NCBI GenBank assembly: GCA_026692885.1
Contig: JAPLNJ010001210.1
Coordinates: 1-26,544, forward strand
Source of the DNA: Planctomycetota bacterium
Lineage (GTDB): Bacteria > Planctomycetota > Planctomycetia > Pirellulales > Pirellulaceae
Length of the DNA stretch: 26,544 bases
Reading direction: 5' to 3'
Under the pieces are notes generated by a model. That model saw only the letters and a program-made list of their open reading frames with translations, was not told the DNA's origin and searched no databases. How positions within the stretch are numbered: the stretch's first letter is position 1; every line of letters begins with the position of its first letter. A program made the translations under genes and the position numbers. Shown here one piece after another: positions 26,524-26,544 of this stretch.

Positions 26524-26544
26524 GTGGCTGATCTCCAAGACGGC
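26524..26544 (+). CDS. Start of a gene cut by the window edge
   Basis: GTG at 26524 with GGGAGG 6-7 bases upstream, reading MADLQDG to the window end. Only seven codons are visible, so no identity can be given. Confidence 0.4.

Overview
The window looks like planctomycete chromosome. Three things point there. At the left edge an ECF-type sigma factor runs straight into a Hanks-type Ser/Thr kinase that uses DMG where most kinases have DFG. A secreted giant protein carries the planctomycete-style N-terminal R-x-L-L-x-E-x-L-E-x-R-x-L-L motif. Several small proteins on the right resemble uncharacterised families I know mainly from Gemmata- and Pirellula-like genomes. DNA is GC-rich throughout.

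Left part (1-5440): the sigma factor/kinase pair on the minus strand (kinase cut by the window edge, with an apparent one-base frameshift just after its start), then a divergent 1270-residue secreted protein. That protein joins a metzincin-type zinc protease motif, three FN3-like repeats, a PPC-like domain, a lipase-like alpha/beta hydrolase and two C-terminal beta-sandwich-like repeats.

Centre (5584-19403, all minus strand): a BREX phage-defence operon of the type 6 layout, read right to left: brxE, brxA, brxB, brxC, [slot], pglZ, brxD, brxHI. The first four genes are coupled by 4-base or similar overlaps. The slot between brxC and pglZ, where type 6 systems carry the adenine methyltransferase pglX, holds instead a REP-associated tyrosine (HUH, Y1-like) transposase. 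No methyltransferase is visible in the window. Eleven REP-like palindromic elements lie in the operon's internal junctions from 7807 to 13739 and none were seen elsewhere in the window. Composite REP pairs in direct orientation bracket pglZ. Two long perfect hairpins (20 and 22 bp stems) sit among them.

Right part (19404-26544): an accessory stretch of small genes: an excisionase/MerR-like HTH protein, an orphan 490-residue protein, a DUF3102-like protein, a truncated serine recombinase, a membrane-protein/lipoprotein pair with overlapping frames, and a truncated conserved planctomycete protein. Two families of repeated non-coding elements tie this stretch together. Family P (five copies, all plus strand) is a promoter-like CTAAAT-N17/18-CATAAT unit followed at fixed distance by TTA and a GC-rich hairpin. 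Family O (three copies) is a gap-free 41-base block with three TGTGA-type half-sites lying 50-82 bases upstream of three gene starts. I suspect a coordinated, partly decayed mobile element with its own regulatory circuitry.

The two observations I would follow first are the pglX-less BREX locus occupied by a REP/transposase unit, and the repeated promoter-hairpin element family.
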